This document shows, piece by piece, positions 26,959 to 36,084 of a DNA stretch of 64,000 nt. Source of the DNA: an uncultured Ignisphaera sp. (GTDB lineage Archaea; Thermoproteota; Thermoprotei_A; Sulfolobales; Ignisphaeraceae); the NCBI GenBank assembly GCA_938074605.1, contig CALJEI010000001.1:1-64000 (forward strand), read 5' to 3'. Position numbers and translations under genes: made by a program. The notes under the pieces were generated by a model that searched no databases, had not been told where the DNA came from, and saw only the letters and a list, made by a program, of their open reading frames with translations. How positions within the stretch are numbered: position 1 is the first letter of the stretch; each line of letters begins with the position of its first letter.

Positions 26959-27633
26959 ATGTTTAGATATATTCATTTAGAAAGGAAGATACTGAATAGA
27001 TTGAGGGGTGAACTAAATCTATACTGGATGCCATGCCTTCTCGTGAGGTTTCCTGAGTGTAGACCTAGGGATACATTTATATTTGACTGTGTTTTAAGAA
27101 CATACATCAATAACCCATATCTAGGGATACTCCTTTTAAAGAAGGCACCAAAGAATACAAAAATGGTTGATGAACCTCCTATAGAAGCTCAGAAGATTAG
27201 TATTGAAAAGTGTAGTGGTATTAATATTATTAATGAACTAAATGAAATAGGCAATGAAATTTATCGAGGAGAGTATACAAGACTCTATGAGCTTATAGAT
27301 AAACTTACTGAATATGAAGATATTGAAGTAAAAATGAGGTTATTCTTTAGAATGAAAAGATATGTAATACCTGCTGAAAAAGTTAGAGATATTGGAAAAA
27401 AAATAGCTATAGAATCCATAAAATCTGCATTAAAAACATTATGTATAAAAAGTATAGAAGAAAGCTATAGAGTACCAACAGTAGTAGCTGAACCTACATA
27501 CATATTGTTCTATACAGATCAAACATACACATTATCAGGGTTTGTAATAGGTAAAAAAATTATTGAAAGCAACTCACATGCAAAGATAATAAGTAAATTA
27601 AAAGAAAAATACGGAGCTTCCTTCTTAATGTAA
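26959..27633 (+). CDS. Hypothetical protein, 224 aa
   Basis: Not recognised. Soluble and mixed alpha/beta, with Cys at WMPCLLVRFPECRP and FDCVLRTY near the N-terminus and a basic C-terminal half (SKLKEKYG). GGGGGT lies just before the ATG. It follows the RpiB-like gene by 44 bases, so the two may form an operon. A degenerate copy of its middle (NEIYRGEYTRLYEL) seems to survive at 28523-28585, which suggests a past duplication. Codon use is like its neighbours. Confidence 0.6.
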   Translation: MFRYIHLERKILNRLRGELNLYWMPCLLVRFPECRPRDTFIFDCVLRTYINNPYLGILLLKKAPKNTKMVDEPPIEAQKISIEKCSGINIINELNEIGNEIYRGEYTRLYELIDKLTEYEDIEVKMRLFFRMKRYVIPAEKVRDIGKKIAIESIKSALKTLCIKSIEESYRVPTVVAEPTYILFYTDQTYTLSGFVIGKKIIESNSHAKIISKLKEKYGASFLM

Positions 27634-27918
27634 AACGCCTGCAAACTTTGTAAATATTTTGTATATTAGCTTAATACATTTAGCAACTCCAGACTGTAGA
27701 TATGGGGTACACTATTACTTAAACTAACATAGTTAAAGCCTATTCTCATATCCATAAGTATATAGAAGTATCAATATCTCTGCAAATGAGGCGAGGACTT
27801 CTGGATATAAAAAGAACATAGACTAAAATAAGATATGTAGCCAAGGATGTGTAGAATTTTCAAAGTGTGTTAAACTTAAAAAAATATAATGTATTCTTCT
27901 TTGTTTTCTTTACTACCT

Positions 27919-28158
27919 CTAGATAATCCTTATAGTGCCATCCTCTCTATGTTCATAGCACAAGCTATATAACATTGTAGTATGGCACTCTATGTAATTT
28001 CTCCTTCTATTATTATCCATATAATGCACTAATTCCTTATTCCATGCATTACTCTTATCGCTATTCTCTTTGTTACCGTCAAATACACTAGTTAACATCT
28101 TTACTTTTCTACCCGCATTCCCCATACTAAATATCTTGAGTTTAAACATATTTCCCAC
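27919..28158 (-). CDS. Doubtful small protein, 79 aa
   Basis: No family recognised. Either GTG 28158 or ATG 28149 could start it; GGTGTGGGA stands before the ATG and a TATA-like TTATATATT lies further upstream. The product is basic and hydrophilic (NNRRRNYIECH, YEHREDGTIRII). A perfect palindrome sits about 60-80 bases upstream of the start. Ribosome site and promoter make it better than random, but the composition is not convincing. Confidence 0.3.
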   Translation of the reverse strand: MGNMFKLKIFSMGNAGRKVKMLTSVFDGNKENSDKSNAWNKELVHYMDNNRRRNYIECHTTMLYSLCYEHREDGTIRII

Positions 28159-28217
28159 ACCAAGTATAGTATAAATGTTAACACTCTTATATATTATGCA
28201 TATATACTGATAAATAT

Positions 28218-28238
28218 CAGGTATACTTAGTATACCTG
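28218..28238. repeat. Perfect inverted repeat, possible operator
   Basis: Arms CAGGTATAC and GTATACCTG (9 bases, perfect) with a 3-base centre TTA. It lies upstream of the small minus-strand frame at 27919-28158 and about 380 bases before the fumarase genes. The short spacer is more like a dimeric-protein operator than a terminator. Confidence 0.6.
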
Positions 28239-28522
28239 GGTAGTACTTCTGAATTTATTCCATATGATTTCTTTTCCATACTAAAAGAATAAAACTTTCA
28301 ATTGTAATTTTTATTGTGGTATTTACTAGCTTAAGCCATCAAAGCTAGTTATGAAAGAGCTATATTGTTATCTAAATCCATTTACAAAATTATGATAACC
28401 ATACTATAAATGAAACTAGTCTGGAATACCATTATATAATATACTGTTTTAGCTAGAGTACCGCATGGTAAAACAGTACTGGGGGTGCTTCTATAGATGC
28501 CTTAGCAGCCTGATATACTACA

Positions 28523-28585
28523 ATGAAATTAGTAGAGGTATATGAAAATATTTATAGAGGTGAGTTCTCAAAACTATATTTATGA
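28523..28585 (+). pseudogene. Remnant related to the 26959-27633 hypothetical gene
   Basis: The frame reads ..ENIYRGEFSKLYL then stops. It lines up with NEIYRGEYTRLYEL in the hypothetical protein 1.3 kb upstream: about ten of fourteen positions are identical or similar. Short, so chance cannot be excluded. Confidence 0.3.
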
Positions 28586-28615
28586 GTATAAAGAATCTGT
28601 GATGTGGAGTAGACT

Positions 28616-29497
28616 TTGAACAACAGAATATTAGAGGAGGCTATAGAGAAAGCAGCTATAGAAGCTATAGCTAAAGCTGTAATCTACATACCACCAGATG
28701 TTAAGAAAGCTCTTATAGAGGCATTTAATAACGAGGTGAGTGAGGCAAGTAGGTTACAGATTAAAGCAATACTAAAAAATATTGAATTAGCTGAAAAGAT
28801 GAAGATGCCTCTATGTCAAGATACAGGGATTATAATGTATTATGTAAGAGTAGGCTATGAATTTCCGTCATTCAAAGTAATTGAGAAGAGTTTGGTGAAT
28901 GCTGTTAAAATTGCTACAAATACTATCCCCCTAAGACCAAATACTGTACATCCATTTACTGGAGAGAATCCTGGTAATAACATAGGGAGATATATACCGT
29001 ACATCAATATAGAGTTTATTGATGGTGATGAACTTGAGTTTACAGTAGTGCCTAAAGGTGGGGGCTCTGAATATGTCTCAGTTCTAAAGATGCCTCCCCC
29101 TGGAGAGGGTGTTAGAGCGATAAAAAAGGCTGTAGTGGATGCTGTACTAAGGGCTGGCTCAATTCCATGTCCACCTACTGTCGTTGGCGTAGGAATTGGT
29201 GGTGGCTCAGATATAGCTCTACATCTCGCTAAAAAAGCCGCATGTCTTAGAAAGTTAGGTTCATCAAATCCAGATCCAGTATTAGATAAACTAGAAAAAG
29301 AGTTATATGAAGCACTAAATGAGTTGGGTATAGGTGCTATGGGCGTAGGAGGAAGATCTACAGTACTTGCAGTACATATAGATTATGCACATAGACACCC
29401 TGCCACATTACCAATTGGTATAGTTTTTCAGTGTTGGGCTATAAGAAGAGCTACAGCTAGGATTAGCCGCGATGGAAGTTTTAAAGTATTTCAGTAG
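28616..29497 (+). CDS. Class I fumarate hydratase, alpha subunit
   Basis: N-terminal (alpha) part of the oxygen-sensitive 4Fe-4S fumarase, which interconverts fumarate and malate in the citric acid cycle. 293 residues, as in other two-subunit archaeal enzymes. Cys ligands of the cluster are visible in KMPLCQDTGI, SIPCPPTVVGVGIGG and AKKAACLRK; PNTVHPFTGENPGNN and GGGSEYVS are substrate-loop segments. The start is TTG, fixed by GGAG six bases upstream at 28606-28609. The beta-subunit gene follows by 18 bases. Confidence 0.93.
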   Translation: MNNRILEEAIEKAAIEAIAKAVIYIPPDVKKALIEAFNNEVSEASRLQIKAILKNIELAEKMKMPLCQDTGIIMYYVRVGYEFPSFKVIEKSLVNAVKIATNTIPLRPNTVHPFTGENPGNNIGRYIPYINIEFIDGDELEFTVVPKGGGSEYVSVLKMPPPGEGVRAIKKAVVDAVLRAGSIPCPPTVVGVGIGGGSDIALHLAKKAACLRKLGSSNPDPVLDKLEKELYEALNELGIGAMGVGGRSTVLAVHIDYAHRHPATLPIGIVFQCWAIRRATARISRDGSFKVFQ

Positions 29498-29515
29498 AAT
29501 TGGGGGTAATCACAC

Positions 29516-30115
29516 ATGATATATCTTCTAAAAACACCCCTTCAAGAGGGGGATGTTAGAAAATTAAAAGTTGGCGACACAGTGTATCTCACTGGAGTAG
29601 TTGTTACAGCTAGAGATGCTGCACATAGAAGATTTATTGAGTATTTAAAAGAAGGTAAATCTATTCCTATTGATTTAAGAGGAGGAGCAATATACCACTG
29701 TGGACCAATAGTTAAAAGGATAAATAATGAATTTAAGATTGTTGTTGGAGGACCTACAACTAGCGCTAGAATGGAGTTATACGAAGCTGATGTCATAAAA
29801 CGACTTGGTGTAAGACTCATTATAGGTAAAGGCGGCATGGGCTCTAAAACAGCTAAAGCATGCAGGGAATTTGGTGCCGTCTATACAATTTTTACAGGAG
29901 GTGCAGGAGTTCTTGCAGCAAATACAATTAAGCGTATTATAAAGGTTGAATGGCTAGATCTTGGAATTCCAGAAGCTCTATGGGTTCTTGAGGTAGAGAA
30001 CTTTGGACCTCTCCTAGTTACGATAGATACTACTGGTAGAAATCTAACAAAGGAGATTATAGAAGGGGCAAAACGTAAGTATAAAGAAATACTTAAAAAG
30101 CTTGAAGTAATTTAG
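29516..30115 (+). CDS. Class I fumarate hydratase, beta subunit
   Basis: C-terminal (beta) part of class I fumarase, 199 residues with the swivelling-domain motifs VYLTGVVVTARDAAH, LRGGAIYHCGPIVK, GGPTTSARM, IGKGGMGSKTAKACRE and FTGGAGVLAA. It works as a complex with the alpha subunit encoded just upstream. GGGGGT precedes the ATG. The gene ends before a 250-base spacer. Confidence 0.94.
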   Translation: MIYLLKTPLQEGDVRKLKVGDTVYLTGVVVTARDAAHRRFIEYLKEGKSIPIDLRGGAIYHCGPIVKRINNEFKIVVGGPTTSARMELYEADVIKRLGVRLIIGKGGMGSKTAKACREFGAVYTIFTGGAGVLAANTIKRIIKVEWLDLGIPEALWVLEVENFGPLLVTIDTTGRNLTKEIIEGAKRKYKEILKKLEVI

Positions 30116-30366
30116 CTAAACAGTTCATGGCTTTAACCAAAATAGAATATATCAAATTAAATAAAAATTAGTGAATTCTTAACCAGCTCTAAAAAATACG
30201 ACATTATAGATATTCGCTAGAGTAATTGGAAACAATATTTAAAACAACTCTATCTTAGTACATCTATTTTTAAGTAGATCGATAAGTGTAAGTCCTTAGG
30301 ACAGCAGATATGTAGAAATAGTAAAAATGAGTTAGAGTGTGATTCAATATAACAATATATGTGGGA

Positions 30367-31704
30367 TTAAATGATATGTTTAGATACTTTAACATTTCTT
30401 ACTAACACATATGGTATTTTTGATGGTGTTGAAACCTCCCACCACTGTATATTGTATAATTCTCTACCAATATACTCTGTATTGTTTAGAATATTAAGAA
30501 AACTGTCGGCTACACGAACTTTATTTACAGGTTTTATGATCCTACCATTCTCTATATAAAATATGGCATCTCTGGCTATTGTTGAGAAAAGTCCTTCAAC
30601 ATAGTTTTGCAACCTAGTGTACCAGTTGTTAGTTATAAGAAGTCCCCTTCTAACCTCTGATATAATATCGTCAAGCTTAGTATCACCAGGTTTAACCACT
30701 ATATTCCATGGGCTGGGCCTTATCCAGCCTGCATTAGCTGTAGACTTTGTATTCATGATTTTTGCAGTTTTTGTATTATGAAGTAATGTCTTTAGTACAC
30801 CATCCTCAATAATAGGTTTATTATATGTCTCTAGCCCTTCATAATCAAAGCTAGAAGCGTTTGGAAGTTCGTAGTTTCTAGGCTCATCAACTATTGTTAG
30901 CTTTTCTGAAGCAACTTTCCCGCCTATTCCACTCTTCATAAATATTGATAGCCCCATGAGCACTGAAAATGCTGAAGCCATATCAACTATATAGTCAAGT
31001 AGATTTCCAAAGACCATAGGACTAAATATAATGTCGTAAACCCCAGGCTCTATATCAACTCTATTCCTGGAATCAACAGCATATCTAGCAGCTATAGATG
31101 CCATTTCCTCTAAGCTATTAATATCATATTTTGTTGATGTAAAACACCACTGACCACTTCCACCAGGTTCTACAAAGGCTCTAATATATCCTTGGAGAGC
31201 TGTTTTAGATTCTGAAAGCTGTGTGCCCTTTGAAGTCGCTAGTGCTGTTTTCATATATGTTAGTTGGAGCATGCCTGCAACACTGTCTATCTTTTCCCTA
31301 TGCGCTACCTCAATAATACGTTCAGACAATACATCAATTTCATCCATAGCTTTTAAAATTCTATTATCAACTAACCCATCAATATACCTTACCGTCATAG
31401 AATCTGGGAGAGGTGCATAGAAATGAGATTCAGCAACCTTTAAAGCTACTGTATATATTTTGTCTATACTTCTTAAAAGCTCATCTATAGACTTTGGCTC
31501 ATAGCTACCCACAAATATTCTCCTATCCTTTGTTAAATAAAGCTCTATAACAATTGGCATCCAGCGCTGAATTACTGTAGGCTCACTATTTGCTATTTTA
31601 ACCATAACCCTTCTAGATGATGTAACTACTATTGCTGCTTCATCAAAACCTCTTCTAATAGATTCATCAACAAGTTTTTGAGCAATCTCAATTTCACCAT
31701 CCAT
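30367..31704 (-). CDS. TldE/PmbA-family subunit of the TldD/TldE protease
   Basis: 445 residues of the PmbA/TldE family, the non-metal-binding partner of TldD. In bacteria TldD/E finish maturation of modified peptides such as microcin B17 and degrade unfolded peptides. The HExxxH motif is absent, as expected for TldE; family stretches GVYDIIFSPMVFGNLLDYI, SFDYEGLETYNKPIIEDG and TKAIMNTKSTANAG-like sequence are visible. GGGGTGAT at the end of the TldD gene serves as its ribosome site, and only one base separates the two genes. In archaea the substrate is unknown. Confidence 0.88.
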   Translation of the reverse strand: MDGEIEIAQKLVDESIRRGFDEAAIVVTSSRRVMVKIANSEPTVIQRWMPIVIELYLTKDRRIFVGSYEPKSIDELLRSIDKIYTVALKVAESHFYAPLPDSMTVRYIDGLVDNRILKAMDEIDVLSERIIEVAHREKIDSVAGMLQLTYMKTALATSKGTQLSESKTALQGYIRAFVEPGGSGQWCFTSTKYDINSLEEMASIAARYAVDSRNRVDIEPGVYDIIFSPMVFGNLLDYIVDMASAFSVLMGLSIFMKSGIGGKVASEKLTIVDEPRNYELPNASSFDYEGLETYNKPIIEDGVLKTLLHNTKTAKIMNTKSTANAGWIRPSPWNIVVKPGDTKLDDIISEVRRGLLITNNWYTRLQNYVEGLFSTIARDAIFYIENGRIIKPVNKVRVADSFLNILNNTEYIGRELYNIQWWEVSTPSKIPYVLVRNVKVSKHII

Positions 31705-31705
31705 A

Positions 31706-33151
31706 CTATATCACCCCAAGTCTTATTTTAGATAATCTAACATCAGGTCCTCCAAACCACACAGGTACTCCCTGCATAGGTTCACCCTTGCCACAAGTGC
31801 CAGCATAGAATCTAAGATCTTTTCCTACAGCATCTATTAAGCTATAGAAGGCCCTAGTCGTCAACTCAAGTACAGGATTTCTAACAAATTTTGTGGCTTC
31901 GCCATTCTCTATAAGATGCGCCTCTAAACCTACATATCTCTGACTCCACCTCTCATCATCTATATTCCACTCCATATAACTCTTTATATATACACCTAAT
32001 CTTATATCCTCCAATAACTCATCAAAGCTGTAGTCCCCAGGCTTAAGATATGTATTAGCCATTCTAACTATGGGCTCGCTCCCATAGTACATAGCCCTTG
32101 CAGCAGCATTACTATCAACATTAAATATTTGTGCTGTCCATCTATTATGTAGAAACTCATTTATTACCCCCTCTCTATAGAGGTACCTAGATCTTGCAGC
32201 TACACCTTCATCATCATATAGGTAAAATCCATAGCTATTAGGTATGGTTGGATCATCTATGACAGTTGCATACTGATTGCCAATTCTCTCACCAATCATA
32301 TTGGGTTTAATGAAGCTTTTACCAGCTTGTGCAGCTTCTCTTCCAAGTATTCTATCAGCTTCACTGGGATGACCACAACTCTCATGAACTATAAGAGCCA
32401 CTATTTCACTTCCTACTATTACAGGTATTTCTTCTTTAGGAGGTTCAACAGCGGTGAGCAGTATTTTTTCAAGAGTTTTTGTCTCATTTACAATAATGTC
32501 TTCAAGGTTCCACTGTTTAATTTGTTCAAAACCACCACTACCACCAAACTGTTCAAATCTCTGGATAGAACCCTTCTGAGGATGTGATACAACAACATTG
32601 TAAAATACTGATAATCTAGGTATTCTACTCTTAACATAGGCTCCATCTGTATTTAGAATCAGTTTCTCCTCTATAGATTCATTATAGCTTAGTGTAAATA
32701 CCTCCACTTTTGCATCTACAATACTTTTTGAAGCACTATTCCATAGTTCTCTATGGAGGGCAATTTTTTGCTCAATATCAATAGAATCAAAACTCTTTTG
32801 CTCAATAACACTATAGCTAGCTCTACCAACTTTTGCAGGAGCAAACTTTATAGGCTTCTTCATAAGTCTTGAATGGGCTTTGGCTAATCTATAAGCATCT
32901 TCAACAGCCTTTCTAATAGATTCTCTATCAAGTGTATTGGTAGATGAAAAACCTAACGCTCCATCAACCAACACTCTTATACCAATGCCGTCACTTACCT
33001 CATAACCTGAAGCTATAATTAAGCCATTTCTTGATACTATCCCAAATCCGTCTATTCTATGATATCTAACCTCAGCATAACTTACGTTAAATTCTTCAGC
33101 AACCTTTAAAGCATACAATGCTATATCTTCATACAAAAATACCGCCCCCAA
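31706..33151 (-). CDS. tldD: TldD metalloprotease subunit
   Basis: 481-residue zinc protease subunit. The zinc motif HESCGH (in LIVHESCGHPSEAD, near residue 260) is intact, and the later Cys region FYAGTCGKGEPMQGVPVWFGGP is typical of TldD. The longest frame starts at TTG 33151, but another TTG at 33136 lies four bases after GGGGGCGGT, a good ribosome site, and gives MYEDIALYALKVAEE as N-terminus. That shorter form (476 aa) is more likely. The TldE gene follows by one base. Confidence 0.92.
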   Translation of the reverse strand: MGAVFLYEDIALYALKVAEEFNVSYAEVRYHRIDGFGIVSRNGLIIASGYEVSDGIGIRVLVDGALGFSSTNTLDRESIRKAVEDAYRLAKAHSRLMKKPIKFAPAKVGRASYSVIEQKSFDSIDIEQKIALHRELWNSASKSIVDAKVEVFTLSYNESIEEKLILNTDGAYVKSRIPRLSVFYNVVVSHPQKGSIQRFEQFGGSGGFEQIKQWNLEDIIVNETKTLEKILLTAVEPPKEEIPVIVGSEIVALIVHESCGHPSEADRILGREAAQAGKSFIKPNMIGERIGNQYATVIDDPTIPNSYGFYLYDDEGVAARSRYLYREGVINEFLHNRWTAQIFNVDSNAAARAMYYGSEPIVRMANTYLKPGDYSFDELLEDIRLGVYIKSYMEWNIDDERWSQRYVGLEAHLIENGEATKFVRNPVLELTTRAFYSLIDAVGKDLRFYAGTCGKGEPMQGVPVWFGGPDVRLSKIRLGVI

Positions 33152-33213
33152 TATTCTTTACATAGAAGCCCTTTAAAAACTATTGGTTTAGCTTTTGAGA
33201 TTAACTATAGCTG

Positions 33214-34332
33214 CTATATATATACATTAGGGCCAAATATTTCATAGATTATAAGATCCTCCTTACCCTCGTTTATCACTATATGCTCTTCAGCAGCATC
33301 ATATGAAACAAATAACTCATCTCTATATGGATCTCCCCCTACAATCTCGACACCATTTATCTTCCCCCTACCTCTCCAGACAAATAATAGAAATGCACCC
33401 TTTCTACTCATCTTTAGTTTGGTATTTGGTGCTACTCTCAATTCAATTCCACTAAACTTTCTTGTATTTCTAGGACTGAAAATCCATTTTTCGGTAAATT
33501 CCTTACTACTCTCTATATTCTCTGGAATAGTGTGATACTTTCTATAGAATTTAACATCTCTACAAGTATTCCAGTCTATCAGCTTTAGAACCTCCTCCTC
33601 ACTTTTAGGCCCATTTAAGAGATATTGCTCTTTAGATATAATCCTATTGTACACCTTTGCCTGTAGTATTGTAGCCACATCAGATTCCTCTTGAACCTCT
33701 AATGTGAGTAGTGTACAAGGTGCATGAACAACACCCGCAAGAACATGAAAACCTTCACCAACATTACATCTATATGCTGGAGATAAATCAAGTATTTTAT
33801 CGTCACTCCACCTTTTTAGAAGCTCCAAAATCTCATCTTCAGTAACATCAGAGTGAAAGCCTAGATGTATATATGGTGTAGATCCTCTATCACTGTGATC
33901 TAGATAGTAATATGCCTCCTCCTTTGGATTAGAGTTCCAGTACTTCTTAGCATACTCCTCACCTGCATGTAGATGTAGTGGAATCTGGATACCAGGGTCG
34001 AGAATTTTTGTTAAAACACCAAATCTATTGCCATATCTCTTAGCATAGCTTTTCCCAAGAAGCCTCTCAGGAAGAATCTTAAGGGCATCTCGAAAAAAGA
34101 TTTTTGAATCCTTTATAGCTAGTTCTGAAAGCCCATTATAATCTGTACCAAGAATACTTACAGCTGAAGCAAGCCACCTCTCACTAATCCAGCCCCTACC
34201 TTCAACATAAATTTTATCTAAACCTAGCCTTCCACCAGCTGGATATAGAGGTCTTGCTACATAGTTTGGTTTAAACCTTAGAATACCATTATTATTGTCA
34301 AGTTCTTTACTCAAAATCTTTTCTATATCCAT
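33214..34332 (-). CDS. Class I mannose-6-phosphate isomerase-like cupin protein
   Basis: 372 residues resembling type I phosphomannose isomerases, which interconvert fructose-6-phosphate and mannose-6-phosphate. Candidate metal ligands sit in IPLHLHAGEEYAKKYW, EAYYYLD and VVHAPCTLLTLEVQEESD, and a second cupin-like beta domain closes the protein (GAFLLFVWRGRGKINGVEIV). Some positions differ from canonical ManA, so the substrate could be another sugar phosphate or a free sugar. Divergent from the IMPase/FBPase gene; in hyperthermophiles phosphomannose feeds compatible-solute and glycan synthesis. Confidence 0.7.
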   Translation of the reverse strand: MDIEKILSKELDNNNGILRFKPNYVARPLYPAGGRLGLDKIYVEGRGWISERWLASAVSILGTDYNGLSELAIKDSKIFFRDALKILPERLLGKSYAKRYGNRFGVLTKILDPGIQIPLHLHAGEEYAKKYWNSNPKEEAYYYLDHSDRGSTPYIHLGFHSDVTEDEILELLKRWSDDKILDLSPAYRCNVGEGFHVLAGVVHAPCTLLTLEVQEESDVATILQAKVYNRIISKEQYLLNGPKSEEEVLKLIDWNTCRDVKFYRKYHTIPENIESSKEFTEKWIFSPRNTRKFSGIELRVAPNTKLKMSRKGAFLLFVWRGRGKINGVEIVGGDPYRDELFVSYDAAEEHIVINEGKEDLIIYEIFGPNVYI

Positions 34333-34505
34333 TTCAGACCACTACAAGTAAAACTGTGCTACACACTAATAAACATAGATACTGGATGAATACTCTACTT
34401 ACAGTGACACTATTTAATTTATTTAGAACGCGTCCAATACACAATTTGTATAGCTAAAAATATATTATTGTAGAAATCAATATAGTTAGGCAATGGTTAG
34501 ACAAA

Positions 34506-35318
34506 ATGTGTGGAGATCTTGAAACAAATATTATTGCTTGCATCAATAATGTTTTAAATTATCTTAGATCAAGTAATGTTTCAAGCAATGTAGTGGGCTC
34601 CAACGTATTTGGAGATATATCAAAAGAATTCGATGTAGTTGCTGAGGATATTCTTGCCAACTGTATCGCCAATGCATTAAATGATGTTGTAATTGTTGGT
34701 GAGGAGAGGGGTGTGAGAAGATATGGGGGTAGCAAATGGATTGCCGTTATAGACCCTGTTGATGGTAGTAGTAATTTCGATGCCGAAATTCCATGGTCAT
34801 CAATATCAGTAGCTCTAGCAAAAAACTCCCCCAATACATACTTAACCCTAAAGGACGTTGTATTTGCTGTAGTTGCAGAGATTTTTAGAGATAGAATGTA
34901 TATGTATAGAAATGGGGATGTTGAGATAATTGGTAGTAGAGTTTCTAGAAGGGGTTTACCAAAACCCATGCTGCTCGGCTATTTTGAAACATTAGATTCA
35001 TACAAACCAATAGAGAGCTATATGTCATTAAGAGGAAGAGTTACTCTAAGATCGCTAGGTAGTGCTGCTCTAGATATAGTATATGTAGGTTTGGGAAATG
35101 CTGAAGGTTTTATTGATATGAGATCAAAGTTAAGAAACGTGGATGTTGTAGCAGCATTGAAAATTGCTTTAGCAATGGGTGCTAAAGCATATGTATGTGA
35201 TTTTAATGATGCCTTAACTATACCAATAGAGGATTTAATTAAAATAAGATGCATTTTGGTTGGATACAATGAAGCATATCTAACTAAATTAATAGAAGCT
35301 ATATGGAAAACTTCATAG
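34506..35318 (+). CDS. Inositol monophosphatase / fructose-1,6-bisphosphatase family phosphatase
   Basis: 270-residue Mg-dependent phosphatase of the IMPase superfamily, in archaea often acting on both inositol-1-phosphate and fructose-1,6-bisphosphate. Metal-site residues: GEERG (Glu), VIDPVDGSSNFDAEIPW (two Asp) and LRNVDVVAALKIAL (last Asp). LGSAALDIVYVGLGNAEGFID is the family helix-loop. Starts at ATG 34506, opposite to the ManA-like gene. The product would supply either compatible solutes, inositol lipids or gluconeogenic fructose-6-phosphate. Confidence 0.9.
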   Translation: MCGDLETNIIACINNVLNYLRSSNVSSNVVGSNVFGDISKEFDVVAEDILANCIANALNDVVIVGEERGVRRYGGSKWIAVIDPVDGSSNFDAEIPWSSISVALAKNSPNTYLTLKDVVFAVVAEIFRDRMYMYRNGDVEIIGSRVSRRGLPKPMLLGYFETLDSYKPIESYMSLRGRVTLRSLGSAALDIVYVGLGNAEGFIDMRSKLRNVDVVAALKIALAMGAKAYVCDFNDALTIPIEDLIKIRCILVGYNEAYLTKLIEAIWKTS

Positions 35319-35362
35319 TAAATTTAATCAGTGAACTAAATATTAAAGGTTTTTACAACTAT

Positions 35363-35544
35363 GGCAACCACTATAGTGTTCTTTGATGTAGAGTTGAGAG
35401 TGTAAGAGATGGCTACATGAATGAGTTCTTAGAAATTTCTCTAGAGGAGTAGCTCTAGTTAAAATTCAAGGAATAGCTTTAAACTACATTATTGGAAAAG
35501 TTAGTAAGATGGAGGGAAGTACAACATCTACAATTAATCCATAG
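35363..35544 (+). pseudogene. Unidentified decayed coding fragments
   Basis: Two overlapping frames look like one broken gene. 35363-35449 reads ..VESVRDGYMNEFLEISLEE with one stop; a shifted frame 35446-35544 continues GVALVKIQGIALNYIIGKVS and KMEGS. Family not recognised. It lies in the 268-base gap after the IMPase gene. Confidence 0.3.
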
Positions 35545-35586
35545 ATGAAAGGAATAACTAGAGTTGATATGAAGATCTTCTATTCT

Positions 35587-36084
35587 TTAGAGTGGAGTAA
35601 AGACCTCTGTATTATCTCTAGCTACATCTTGATCTAAATATTTTGCAAGATCTATCATATTGCTAATCAAATTTCTCAAAAAAGTTGTTTCTCCCTTATA
35701 CTGATTAACATAGACTAGTGTATTTTCTGGAAAATCATCGCTATACCTATTTAAAATTCTAGTAAATTTATCATTGGCAATATAAATTATAGGTTCAACT
35801 GGCACCCTCCATATACCACTTTTTTCAGCATTTATTAAAGCTTCAATAATTTCTCTATCTGATGCATCTTCACTTAAGTTTACCAATGCTGCATAATGTG
35901 TATCTATATAGTGTACAGCCATATATGCTATCATTCTGCCATTCTTTCTACAAAGAAACATTACATACTCTGATGAATCAGGAAATACTATATGGCCATA
36001 CTCATCAACATCTATACCAAACTCCTTTAAATAACTCAGAAATCTATTTAGATCATGGACATAAATAAATGATATTACTGCCAT
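35587..36084 (-). CDS. Hypothetical protein, 165 aa
   Basis: Not recognised with certainty. A core of alternating strands and helices (YVMFLCRKNGRMIAYMAVHY, HYAALVNLSEDASDREIIEA, LINAEKSG, PIIYIANDKFTRILNRY) is reminiscent of a GNAT-type acetyltransferase without a clear acetyl-CoA P-loop. Soluble, acidic. Starts at ATG 36084. It stands between two decayed regions. Length and composition support a real gene. Confidence 0.6.
   Translation of the reverse strand: MAVISFIYVHDLNRFLSYLKEFGIDVDEYGHIVFPDSSEYVMFLCRKNGRMIAYMAVHYIDTHYAALVNLSEDASDREIIEALINAEKSGIWRVPVEPIIYIANDKFTRILNRYSDDFPENTLVYVNQYKGETTFLRNLISNMIDLAKYLDQDVARDNTEVFTPL

Larger units (their letters stand above)
27634..28615. other. Nearly 1 kb gap with a doubtful small gene, a palindrome and a paralogue fragment
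   Basis: Contains a possible minus-strand gene (27919-28158), a perfect inverted repeat (28218-28238) and a short remnant related to the preceding hypothetical gene (28523-28585), each listed separately. The rest is AT-rich without open frames. GGAG at 28606-28609 serves the fumarase start. Confidence 0.5.

Noticed and set aside
28218-28238. Palindrome as a transcription terminator
   Set aside because: No T-run follows on either strand, and archaeal terminators do not need stems; an operator fits better.
34559-34969. 136-codon minus frame inside the IMPase gene
   Set aside because: IMPase metal motifs are intact on the other strand; the composition of the antisense product is that of a reverse-frame artefact.
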